Positions 1 to 8,530 are shown, counted from the stretch's first letter. The stretch: DNA of 11,570 bases from Funneliformis mosseae (GCA_910592005.1 CAJVPP010003464.1:1-11570); one strand, 5' to 3'. Numbers and translations: made by a program. The notes: generated from the sequence alone by a model not told the origin.

Positions 1-708
1 AGTCAAAAATCTTTGGTGTAATTCCTTATGTTGATCCAATAAGATTTGGTAGTCGAAAAGGAAGTGGAAATACATCGCAACAAGATTCGCTAACCGAGAA
101 AAGTGACGTTTACAGTGTTGGCGTGCTGTTTTGGGAGATATCAAGTGGACGTCCTCCTTTTTATGTTGAAGATAAACCATACGATATTGATTTAGCTATA
201 AAAATTTCACAGGGACTCAGAGAAAGTATCATTCCTGGTACACCTAAAGATTATGTTAACATTTATTCAGGTATATATATTATTATGATAAATTTGAATT
301 TAATAAAAATGTTTTCGATCATAAAATTGTTATTTGATTTTAGAGTGCTGGGACAACGAACCGGACAATCGTCCGACTATGAATAAAGTAGTTGATAAAT
401 CAATTGGAATTATTACAAAAGAAACCATAATAGAGAATGATCAAATGAATAATAAAGCATCAAACCTTCAATTATCAGATCCACTTAATTCTAGTAATAA
501 TAATTCATTACATGGGGAGTTATCTCGAATGATTCAAAATTTTATTCTGATGAATGTAGAAGAATTAGAGTCAACTATTGAAGTATCAGATATTATTTAT
601 GATGATACTATTGAAAGTTTAACGATTACGGAATTTAATAAGGATGACATATTTAATGCCTTAGGGAGGATTGCAAAGATATCGGAAATTAAAAGTACTC
701 GACTGTAA
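1..708 (+). CDS. Protein kinase (TKL type), C-terminal part, 5' end outside the window
   Basis: The frame is open from base 3. Exon 3-270 joins exon 344-708 across a GT-AG intron, giving 210 visible residues. The first part covers the end of the activation segment (GVIPYVDP), then subdomain IX (SDVYSVGVLFWE, with the invariant Asp), GRPPF, and after the intron the subdomain XI motif CWDNEPDNRPTM with its conserved Arg. The catalytic loop and ATP site lie upstream of the window. The usual APE-type Glu is replaced by Ile (PYVDPIRF). After the kinase domain comes an Asn/Ser-rich linker and a segment LHGELSRMIQNF, which resembles tails I associate with expanded glomeromycotan kinases, where Sel1 repeats often follow; none follow here. 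The last six codons and the stop are leucine-rich-repeat DNA read out of frame, so the tail looks acquired or truncated. The kinase family is certain; substrate and activity are unknown. Confidence 0.88.
271..343 (+). other. Spliceosomal intron in the kinase gene (73 nt)
   Basis: The donor is GTATAT and the acceptor is TTTTAG. Removing it joins G of codon 90 to AG, giving Glu, and restores the kinase motif Y-S-E-C-W-D-N-E-P-D-N-R-P without a gap. Reading through the intron destroys the motif. Confidence 0.88.
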
Positions 709-1201
709 TAATACTCGGATAACCAGCCAGCTTACCAAACTTACCCAATTCTTTAATAATTCTCAGGTGTTATTTTACTCCAATAACTGTCCTACCAACT
801 TTACCCAATTCCTTAACGGAACTTTATTGTTATAATACTCCAATAACTATCCTATCAGCATTACCGAACTCCTTGACGCTAAAATTACTATCCTACCAAC
901 TTTACCCAACTCCTTAACGGAACTTTATTGCAATGATACTGCAATAATTATCTTACCAACCTTACCCAACTCCTTAACAGTACTCTGTTGTTATAGCACT
1001 AAGATAAATAGTTTACCAATTTTACCCAACTCCTTAACAATACTCGATTGTCGTCAGACTAAAATAAATAGCTTACCAAATTTACCTGATTCCTTAATGA
1101 GTATTAAACCTGTATCTTTAAATAACAATCTTGCTAAATTGAGTAACTCTTATACTATTGCATTAATTTTTAACTTCTACATAGCATTTCTTAATGTCTA
1201 G
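689..1201 (+). pseudogene. Broken leucine-rich-repeat array, 20-residue LPxLP type
   Basis: The DNA is a tandem array with a 60-nt period. Full units start at 732, 792, 893, 953 and 1013; there is a partial unit at 689-731, a shortened unit at 852-892, and a degenerate last unit at 1073. The translated consensus is LPxLPNSLTxLxCxxTxIxx, a 20-residue leucine-rich repeat of the kind best known from bacterial LPX-type LRR proteins. The array changes frame twice. A 4-base duplication (AGCC) at about 724-731 shifts it, and the 41-nt unit at 852-892, 19 nt short, shifts it back. The net change is -15 nt, so the units before and after are in the same frame. From 893 the frame is open to the stop at 1199-1201 with a short non-repeat tail. 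I see no convincing start codon. It is most likely a decayed gene fragment; a spliced exon of something larger is possible but less likely. The block is visibly richer in C than the flanking DNA. Confidence 0.75.
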
Positions 1202-2801
1202 ACAAAGATATAATAAGCTTTTACATAATTTAAATGTTTCAAGAATTTTTACATAAAAATGTATATATTCAAGGATAATCAAGGTTTAGTCTGCAAACAA
1301 AAAATAAAATTCACTTTTTAACTTTTTTCTCTCTTATTTTTCCAATCCTTTTCTTTCAAAAAACAGTCTTTATTAGTCAAAACAGTAGTGTTTTCTGTTA
1401 AAATATTTTTTTGTCACTTCTCTCATCTGTTTTTCTTATTTCTTATTTTCTTTTTGCTTACAAAATGTTATTATCAGTAAGTATTTAAAATAATGATTGA
1501 AATTGATATAACTTTAGATATAAACAATCTTATATAATAACTTTTTAATTTATCTTTTTAAACAAATACATTCTTTTACATGATCTCTAAATATTACATA
1601 ATCTGCTGACTCTAGCAAAAAATCTTTTAGAACTTAGTAATATGAACACTCTTATTAAAAGGTTATTATAACCTGAAATTAATCAGACAACTAAGCTAGA
1701 AATTTAAAAAAGTCATTTATCTTTTTTGATCTTTTTTTTAGAAATTAATCTTAGATTTATTAGTATTAGAAGGTTTAATTTAGTTTATAAGTATAGAAAT
1801 TAATAGATAATTAAAGAATTGTATTATAATATTCTATTAGCATTTCTAATTAAAGGTTTTGCTCATTAGAAATGATTCTTTTAGAAGTTGTAAAGAATAT
1901 CAATAATTGGATGTCTCAAATGAATTTGAAATAAAGTTACAAAAAGTAGTAGCAGTTACAATGTAACATTAATCAATATTTTTATTTCTGACTTAATTTT
2001 AATATTATTTTTATTAAAAAATCAGATGATAATTTTATTAAATTATTAAAATTTATATATTTTTAAAAGTAATAAATATGATATTATAATAATATAAAAA
2101 TAAATTAAAATGTAAAAGTATTTTGTACCATGTGAAAATGTTATATAATTATTTTTTTTACAGAATTTTTTACTAATAAAAGAAAAATAATGGAATTTAA
2201 TAAATATAAGAATTATTTAAATTTTAAAAATAATTTTTCAATACTTGATCATCTATAATTCTAAATCTAATCTAATATTAGATTTGATCATGTTTACTAA
2301 TGTATAAAAAAATTAAGAAATTTTTGTGTTCCTAGTAACTGATATTTTGCTAATTAAATTAAGCAGTAGTTAATTAACAATTTTTAGAGATAACTATTGA
2401 TTATATTTAAAAAGATTTATTTTGTAATAATAGTTCATAATATAATATATATGCAAAATATATTTTTATTCCTGAAAATTGAAGTTTTGCTAAGATTTAT
2501 AGTAATAGTAACTTTTTTAGTGATAATCATGTAAATAAAAAATATTTTTTGTAATAATAATAATATATTACTATAATATGATAATCTGATAAAAATTTTT
2601 GTAATATAAAATAGATTGGATCTCCCTCTTGGTGAATTAAAGTTGAAAGTAAGAATACCAATTATACTTCTACAAACTTAAATCTATCAAAAGAGTTCTG
2701 CAATAATACTAGATTAATTGTTTATAACCTTTAGAGTAAGGTGAATGATGCAGAAATTATTACATGACCTCATATTGGCAAACATATTTATATATCTCAA
2801 A
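1202..2801. other. AT-rich intergenic region
   Basis: Very AT-rich DNA with stops in all frames. A pyrimidine-rich stretch with strong strand asymmetry lies at about 1309-1466. The 3' part from about 2600 is less AT-rich and may be eroded coding sequence related to the minus-strand frame at 2802-3053. I see no RNA gene. Confidence 0.6.
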
Positions 2802-3053
2802 TTATATAAGTTCTTCAGAGAATAACCTACTATTTGTTTTAAAATGTCTGCAAATTTCCTGTTTGTGTTGCCTTTTTAATGATAATAAATAAATCACAAG
2901 GTCAAACATTGATCCAATAGTGATGTGTGCTAAAAAAAGGGACCAAATTTCTTTAAAAAATTGTTCATTAAATCTGATCATCTCATCTAATCCAGAAATC
3001 TCATTATTTAAAAAAATAATTTTTTGATGATTTGGTCTCTTTCCAGCACTCAT
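2802..3053 (-). CDS. Unrecognised minus-strand open frame, 83 residues
   Basis: The first ATG of this frame is at 3053, and the frame is open upstream to 3128, where an in-frame TGA stops it. The sequence around the open frame (2600-3130) is less AT-rich than its neighbours, and the translation has ordinary protein composition with a hydrophobic segment in the middle (FDLVIYLLSL) followed by a basic stretch. A TTTTCAG lies just upstream at about 3100-3106 on the minus strand and could be an intron acceptor, so this could be an internal or last exon. I do not recognise the protein. Downstream on the same strand, short protein-like stretches are interrupted by stops, which fits a decayed gene or transposon. 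It may also be chance. Confidence 0.22.
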   Translation of the reverse strand: MSAGKRPNHQKIIFLNNEISGLDEMIRFNEQFFKEIWSLFLAHITIGSMFDLVIYLLSLKRQHKQEICRHFKTNSRLFSEELI

Positions 3054-3576
3054 CCAAATATGGTGTTTATCTGCACACAACCTGTTTTTGTTTATGGACA
3101 GCTGAAAATATTTGAAATCATAAAGCTCTCAAAGTTTAGAATATATAATATTTCTAAAAATGATAATTAATTTAATTAATTTTTTTCAAAGTAAAAAAAA
3201 TTATAAATCATGCTAAGTATATCGTGAAGTTAATGAAATAAAATACATGGAACCTTGAGTCATAGTTTCTTGCATTGATATTATAGTTGCGGGATAATAT
3301 ACCATTTTATTTTGGCAAATTCAATTCTTCAAAAATTATGTGGACATATCAATCAGTTTGTATTTGAATGAAATTTATAGTTATGGTTAGATATCTCGAG
3401 AATATCAATAAAACTACAATAGACTTCAACCCCTTAATTGTTATAACGATAAGATATTAGAATTCTAAATTTATTAACGTCTGATGATATAATGTTCAAA
3501 ATTAGTGTTGCGATAAAGGAATTAATACATTTCAATGTAATTATTGTTATCTCTAAATTTACTTTTTTTGGACAAA

Positions 3577-3711
3577 TTAGGTGATCATTAATTTATAAGA
3601 TGAAGAATTATGCATTTGATCAGGATTTGAAGACATGAGGGACCTTGCAAATATATACCGTTTGCGAATAACCTCAGGTAATTCACGATTTATGGCGCAG
3701 CAGATTTCCAT
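3577..3711 (-). CDS. Small minus-strand open frame, 44 residues, coding-like
   Basis: The frame starts with an ATG at 3711 directly after an in-frame stop and ends with TAA at 3577-3579. Its first 36 residues have balanced composition (ELPEVIRKRYIFARSLMSSN is typical) in a patch of higher GC, unlike the surrounding A/T runs. It could be a single exon, a gene fragment, or part of a dispersed repeat. I do not recognise a domain. The last eight residues look like random AT-rich sequence, so the real unit may end near 3600. Confidence 0.25.
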   Translation of the reverse strand: MEICCAINRELPEVIRKRYIFARSLMSSNPDQMHNSSSYKLMIT

Positions 3712-4154
3712 AAAAATATTTAATTAATGTGCGAAGCTATAACGATAAGTGCAACTTTCAAAAATTAAAGATAAGAATTCCTTTAAAAAATTATGTTTTA
3801 TTTCATGTAATTTATTTTGTTATTACATGAACATTGACTTTATTCACAACTATTGAAGTTAATGTCATGATTTGTAATTAACGATTATTAAAGGAAAAAT
3901 TTCCATTTATTTATTCTTTATTTTAATTTTATTTCATTTAACAAAAAATTTATTTATCATATACAATTTACACAATACATTAATAAAAAAAAATCGTTAA
4001 ATTTTTTTAAGTATTTACAAGAAATATCAACTTATAATTTTTTTTTTTTTTTATTTTAAAAAAAAAAATTTACAAAAAATTAAACAGTATTAAAAAATAT
4101 ATATTTATAAAAATAAATAATTGTTTTTTGCATCATTTACACGTAGAAATAGAT
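3712..4154. other. AT-rich intergenic region
   Basis: Low-complexity A/T sequence with long T and A runs (for example about 4040-4070). I see no gene or RNA in it. Confidence 0.6.
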
Positions 4155-4319
4155 GAATTTAATTCTGGCCGAAATTCAATTTCCGGACTAACTCCAGCCA
4201 AAATTTATAGTACTGGTCTAAATTAATTTTAACCGGTTTTTTAACCGGTTAACAAATATTTTAACCGGTTAGGCCGGAAGTGTCCACCGCTTACGCTTCG
4301 GACAATTAGAATTAAATTT
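4155..4319. mobile_element. MITE-like inverted-repeat element upstream of the Hsp70 gene
   Basis: Eleven-base inverted ends, aatttaattct at 4156-4166 and its complement at 4308-4318, bound a GC-richer block of about 165 bp. Inside are three copies of AACCGGTT (4231-4238, 4243-4250, 4263-4270), the middle one within the 12-bp palindrome TTAACCGGTTAA at 4241-4252. A motif CCGGAC/TCGGAC also occurs near both ends. No protein is encoded. Short inverted ends, internal palindromes and a composition unlike the flanks suit a non-autonomous DNA element. No clear target-site duplication is visible. It could instead be a local palindrome-rich regulatory region. Confidence 0.42.
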
Positions 4320-4364
4320 CCTTTTGGGGTTAGACTTCAGTTCTTAATAAGTATTCTTGTTTTG

Positions 4365-4372
4365 TATATAAA
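4365..4372 (+). promoter_or_regulatory. Candidate TATA box of the Hsp70 gene
   Basis: TATATAAA lies 99 bases before the Hsp70 start codon, in a short stretch of mixed composition. The spacing is reasonable for a start of transcription near 4395-4405. AT-rich DNA makes chance matches common. I found no convincing heat-shock element (GAAnnTTC dyads) between 4320 and 4470. Confidence 0.35.
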
Positions 4373-4470
4373 ACTATTTGTGTTCTCATTTAAATGTTTA
4401 AGAAAATTTATTTTTTTCAGTGATATTGGGCGCAAACTATAATAAAGCATAACATTTTTTATTTAAAAAA

Positions 4471-6653
4471 ATGTGGGAAAGAAAGGCTAGTAAGTATGCA
4501 AAAAAAAAAAAAAAAAATTTGTACATTAAAAAAAATAAAAAAAATTTTAAACTTGATAGTTGGCATCGATTTGGGAACGTCATATTCCTGTGTCGGCGTC
4601 TGGCAAAATGACAGAGTTGAAATTATTGCCAATGACCAGGGTAATCGTACAACGCCTTCATATGTCGCTTTCACCGGTACAGAACGTCTTATCGGTGATG
4701 TTGCCAAAAATCAATTAGCCATGAACCCTTATAATACAGTATTTAACGTTAATCGTCTCATTGGCCGTAATTTTAGCGACCATGAATGGCAATCCGATAT
4801 GAAGGTAAAAATTATATACAAAACAAATTTGATCTACAGCTCATTTATTTTACAGAGAATTTTAAATTTATTAGCACTGGCCTTTTAAAGTCATCGATAA
4901 GAATGGAAAGCCATATATCAGAGTAGAATTCAAAGGCGAAAATAAGGATTTCGTACCCGAAGAAATTTCTTCCATGATATTAGTAAAGATGAAGGAAACT
5001 GCAGAAGCTTACCTTGGTGCAAAAGTTAATAATGCCGTAATTTCATTACCAACTTACTTTAATGACTCCCAACGTCAAGCTGTAAAAGATGCTGGATTAA
5101 TTGCCGGTTTAAATGTACTTCGTATAATTCATGCACCCACTTTAGCAGCTATTGCATATGGTTTTGATAAGAAAGTTGCTGGTGAGCGGAATGTCCTTAT
5201 CTTTGATTTAGGTGGTGGTTCGTTTGATGTTTCTCTCCTAACTATCGAAGAAGGGATTATAGAAGTAAAAGCTGTTGCTGGTGACACACACCTTGGCGGA
5301 GAAGATTTTGACAATCGACTTGTAAATCATTTCGTACAAGAATTCAAACGCAAATTTAAAAAAGATCTTACAACGAATGCACGTGCTCTCTGTCGATTAA
5401 GGATCGCTTGTGAACGTGCAAAACGTACACTTTCATCATCAGCACAAACATCCATAGAAATAGATTCTCTATTCGAAGGTATCGATTTCTATACCTCTTT
5501 AACGCGTGCAAGGTTTGAAGATTTGAATCAAGACTTGTTTCGATCTACAATGGAACCTGTTGAAAAAGTACTACGAGATTCTAAAATCGACAAAAGTTCA
5601 ATTCATGAAATTGTCCTGGTCGGTGGTTCGACACGTATTCCCAAGATTCAAAAGATGGTATCTGAGTTCTTCAACAATAAAGAACCAAACAAATCCATTA
5701 ATCCTGATGAATCAATGGCATATGGTGCTGCCATTCAAGCTGCTATTTTATCTGGTGATACTTCTGAAAAAACTCAAGATTTATTTTTACTCGATGTCAA
5801 TGCTTTATCTCTTGGTATTGAATCATCCGGTGGTGTCATGAAGCCGCTTATAAAGCGTAATACAACTATACCTACTATGAAATCAGAAATTTTCTCCACA
5901 TCTTCTGATAATCAACCAGGAGTAATGATTCAAGTTTATGAAGGTGATCGTGCCCGTACTAAAGATAACAACTTTCTTGGAAAATTCGAATTAACTGGAA
6001 TTCCGCCAGCACCAAGAGGTGTTCCACAAATCGAAGTCACCTTTGTTATTGATGTAAACGGTATCTTAAACGTATGTGTTTAATATTCAACTATCATACT
6101 TTATGGTATTGTATTAACTTTAATTAATTGTAGGTATCTGCTGTTGATAAAACAACTGGACGATCGAATAAGATAACCATCACAAATGACAAAGGTCGAT
6201 TGTCAAAGGAAGAAATCGAACGTATGGGTATGTTATTTTGTAACTATATAACTATGCAATACCTGTACCTAACTAAAATATATGTGTAGTTTATGAAGCC
6301 GAGAGATATCGTGAAGATGATGAGAAAGTTGCCAGTACAAAGCAGGCACGAAACGGATTGGAAAGTTATGCATATAACTTACGTAATACACTTGAAGTAA
6401 GCTTTGTTTAATATTTAACTGTACATCGACATTCTAAATTCAAGTCATTCCTAATTAATAATAGGATGAGAAATTTCCTATTAATCTACTTAAAGCTGCA
6501 ATTCAAGAATCGATTGTATGGCTTGAAAATAATCAATATGCAGAAAAGGATGAATATGATGATAAGCAGAAATCACTCGAAAACATTGCCAATCCAATTA
6601 TGATGAAGCTTTTTAGTGTTGATACTAAAGGAAGAGGGTATTCATATGATTGA
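4471..6653 (+). CDS. Divergent cytosolic-type Hsp70 with altered ATPase site and no EEVD
   Basis: Exons: 4471-4489, 4560-4804, 4875-6071, 6134-6227, 6290-6396, 6465-6653, about 616 residues. Family role: ATP-driven folding chaperone. Signatures present are IDLGTSYS (9-16), [14 protein letters not shown] (194-207) and [15 protein letters not shown] (334-348). The linker DLFLLD is at 390-395, followed by a beta substrate-binding domain (to about 500) and a helical lid. Numbering matches mammalian Hsc70 without gaps through the linker: Asp10, Thr13, Asp199 and Asp206 are kept, but Lys71 is Asn, Glu175 is Ala and Thr204 is Ser. The protein ends GRGYSYD, about 30 residues short of usual, with no Gly/Pro-rich tail and no EEVD motif for TPR co-chaperones. 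No signal or targeting peptide or HDEL is seen. All five introns are GT-AG and keep frame, so the gene is intact. It is probably an expanded-family paralogue with reduced or altered ATPase cycling. Confidence 0.94.
4490..4559 (+). other. Hsp70 intron 1 (70 nt), decides the start codon
   Basis: The donor GTAAGT and acceptor GATAG remove an 18-base A run (4500-4517) and join the exon ATG TGG GAA AGA AAG GCT A to TT GGC ATC GAT. The result, M-W-E-R-K-A-I-G-I-D-L-G-T, puts the first signature Asp at residue 10, as in Hsc70. The competing start inside this stretch (4496) would give an unusual Lys-rich leader encoded by A runs. Confidence 0.85.
4805..4874 (+). other. Hsp70 intron 2 (70 nt)
   Basis: GTAAAA to TTATTAG, phase 0. 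Splicing joins SDMK to HWPFKVIDK, the expected Hsp70 order. An earlier TTACAG at about 4850-4855 would add residues not found in the family. Confidence 0.9.
6072..6133 (+). other. Hsp70 intron 3 (62 nt)
   Basis: GTATGT to TTGTAG, phase 0. It joins NGILN to VSAVDKTTG, the conserved end of the substrate-binding domain. Without splicing the frame stops within four codons. Confidence 0.92.
6228..6289 (+). other. Hsp70 intron 4 (62 nt)
   Basis: GTATGT to GTGTAG, phase 1. It joins KEEIERM to [11 protein letters not shown] at the start of the helical lid. A CTAAC branch-site-like motif lies about 20 bases before the acceptor. Confidence 0.9.
6397..6464 (+). other. Hsp70 intron 5 (68 nt)
   Basis: GTAAGC to AATAG, phase 0. 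It joins [10 protein letters not shown] to DEKFPINLL within the lid. CTAAT near 6451 is a possible branch site. Confidence 0.9.
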
Positions 6654-7358
6654 ATTTAAAATTTTTTCTTAAGAATCGTGTTTAAATATTATTTAAACCA
6701 GAAATTGAAGTCGATTAGGTTTATTTTTATGCTCCAAAATTTTATGGCATAACTTCACGCATTTTTAAATATAAATGTAAAAAATAATTATTTTTTTATC
6801 AAGGTAAAATTATTTCAACTTTCAAAGATTTCGTTTCTATAGGTCAACTTAAAATTCAGTGATTATAACGTAATTGAATATTGCAAATAAAAGAAAAATT
6901 ATCCGATATTGATAAAGTAAATATGTTAAGAATGTGCACGAAAATTACTTAGTGATAGCACAATTTTTCATATTGGAAAGTTCGTTGTATTTTACATTTA
7001 AAAATGTGTTTTATATACTATAAATAAAATTGTACAAAGTTACATAAAATTCAGTATTTATATTAATTACTTATTAATAGTTATTTGAAATGGTTAGATT
7101 CAAATTAAAAATAACGTAAAGTTTTGCATAGTTTAATTATAACTATGATTTTACAACTCCTCTTTTATTTTAAAAAATAAAATAATCTTCTAAATCTTGG
7201 CAAAAAAAACAAAATAGAGGTAATAATAATACTATTTATTTTGTGTAGGGTTTAACATTTCGTTTATGGCTTAATAATACATACACAAATATTTTTTCTA
7301 ACAACGTCTTTTACATAAACGCTCATTTGTTTTGTTTGTTCTTTTCTCACTCTTTTTT
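6654..7358. other. AT-rich 3' flank and intergenic DNA
   Basis: Apart from the possible poly(A) signal, I see no gene, RNA or organised repeat here. Confidence 0.6.
6886..6891 (+). terminator. Possible polyadenylation signal for the Hsp70 gene
   Basis: First clear AATAAA after the stop codon, 233 bases downstream. In DNA this AT-rich the motif alone is weak evidence. Confidence 0.2.
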
Positions 7359-7685
7359 CTATTCTCTCTCGCAAAGCACATACAGTTTTTGTATCACCTC
7401 CATCACTTTATTTTTCTCATGAATATAAAAAGTAAACTTTGAAAACAACTGAAAAAGGTCTCTGTTCCGTATTAGGTTTCTTAATTTACAGTTAAAGAAC
7501 TTCGACTCCAGAAAAGATAACTTGATTTTACATTTAATATAATTCCACCATAATTTCGCATGCAGATTGTTTTCGATATTTGCAGTAAGTCCTTTGTAGA
7601 TCATTTTGAGGTTGTTACACCAGGTTGTTACTGGTAATATGTCAGTTTGGCACAGGATGCCAGGATGCCAGGATGCCAGATCGTC
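7359..7685 (-). pseudogene. Unrecognised minus-strand open frame, possibly a repeat-derived fragment
   Basis: A 108-codon open stretch runs from 7685 (after an in-frame TAG) to a stop at 7359; its first ATG is at 7604. The upstream half reads like real protein (for example LPVTTWCNNLKMIYKGLTAN and KLWWNYIK), while the later half is Lys/Phe/Asn-rich as random AT-rich DNA would be. The 8-bp tandem repeat at 7654-7677 sits inside the frame. No domain is recognised. A dispersed repeat or decayed transposon piece is my preferred reading; chance cannot be excluded. Confidence 0.22.
7654..7677 (+). repeat. 8-bp tandem repeat AGGATGCC, three copies
   Basis: Exact units at 7654-7661, 7662-7669 and 7670-7677, followed by AG of a fourth. 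It is GC-richer than the surroundings, so it is not a product of base composition. Confidence 0.95.
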
Positions 7686-8424
7686 CTAATTTTTTTTTTT
7701 TATAAATATGAGCTAGAAATCTTTAAACAGCTCAATATACCACGGTCTCCCTTCGTGTACTTACATATATACACCTTAAAACTTCCTTCATCCCTTCGCG
7801 ATATTTTCGCTTTCGCTGTTTTATTTTAATTTGTAACTTATATTTTTTAATTTTCGTATTTGCGCAGGTTTAATTAATTAGTATTGATAGTGATTATTTA
7901 GATTAATTTATTTGACATTGCGAACGTGTGAGCGCTGACGTTGAGGCACTGATAAATTGATAATGATTTTGTCATATTACTTCATTTTTATTCAATAAAT
8001 TCCTTCCGCTTACATTACAAAATAGTTTATAAATACATAAACGAAAAAACTGAATACAACAATTCCAGAAGTGGTAAAAAAAGGCTAAGAAGGAAATTAA
8101 CCATGTAAAATTAGACAACTAATATATGTTTGCTAAATTTTTATAAAGTATAGGAAGTTTTTAGGTGAAGGGTTTAATAAAACTTGATGTAAGACGTAAA
8201 ATATGTCGGATGAAATAGGAAAACTTTGGTACCTTTGTTATAACTTAAGTACTTTTATTTGTACATGATAAATGAATGATCAATAAAACTGTCAAACTTT
8301 TTGCTTCGATTGTTACTTTATTAACAGTTACAATGCCTAGTTGCTAGATTCAACGATACTTATTTAAAATTTTTGTAAGAGAACAGGCCTACCTATTATA
8401 ATTCAGTTGAACTTTAAAAAGTAA

Positions 8425-8530
8425 TAAACGCCTACCGATTATTCGACGAAACCCGAAGCGATCAAGAAAAAAAAGAAAAGCATAATGCGTATCTCAGCGC
8501 AGCAGTCGTGATCATGTGATTCAGAAATTT
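8425..8530. repeat. GC-richer island, possible dispersed repeat
   Basis: A patch of higher GC in AT-rich DNA, containing ATTCGACGAAACCCGAAGCG, a purine run AGAAAAAAAAGAAAAG-like, and TCAGCGCAGCAGTCGTGATC followed by ATGTGATTCAG with an E-box-like CATGTG. It has no open frame of note. Sharp composition change suggests inserted or conserved non-coding DNA. Confidence 0.25.

Noticed and set aside
4394..4423. Nine-residue upstream open frame before the Hsp70
   Set aside because: It begins about where transcription should start, so it may not be in the mRNA; short frames are common in such DNA.
4496..4559. Lys-rich N-terminal leader for the Hsp70 from an ATG at 4496
   Set aside because: It is encoded by A runs and lies in a consensus intron; the spliced start at 4471 gives the normal Hsp70 N terminus.
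4459..4707. Minus-strand open frame over the Hsp70 start
   Set aside because: Shadow of the Hsp70 coding strand and its A runs.
5129..5314. Minus-strand open frame inside Hsp70 exon 3
   Set aside because: Antisense shadow of a highly conserved coding exon.
5560..5841. Plus-strand alternative frame in Hsp70 exon 3
   Set aside because: Out-of-frame shadow; the Hsp70 frame is unambiguous here.
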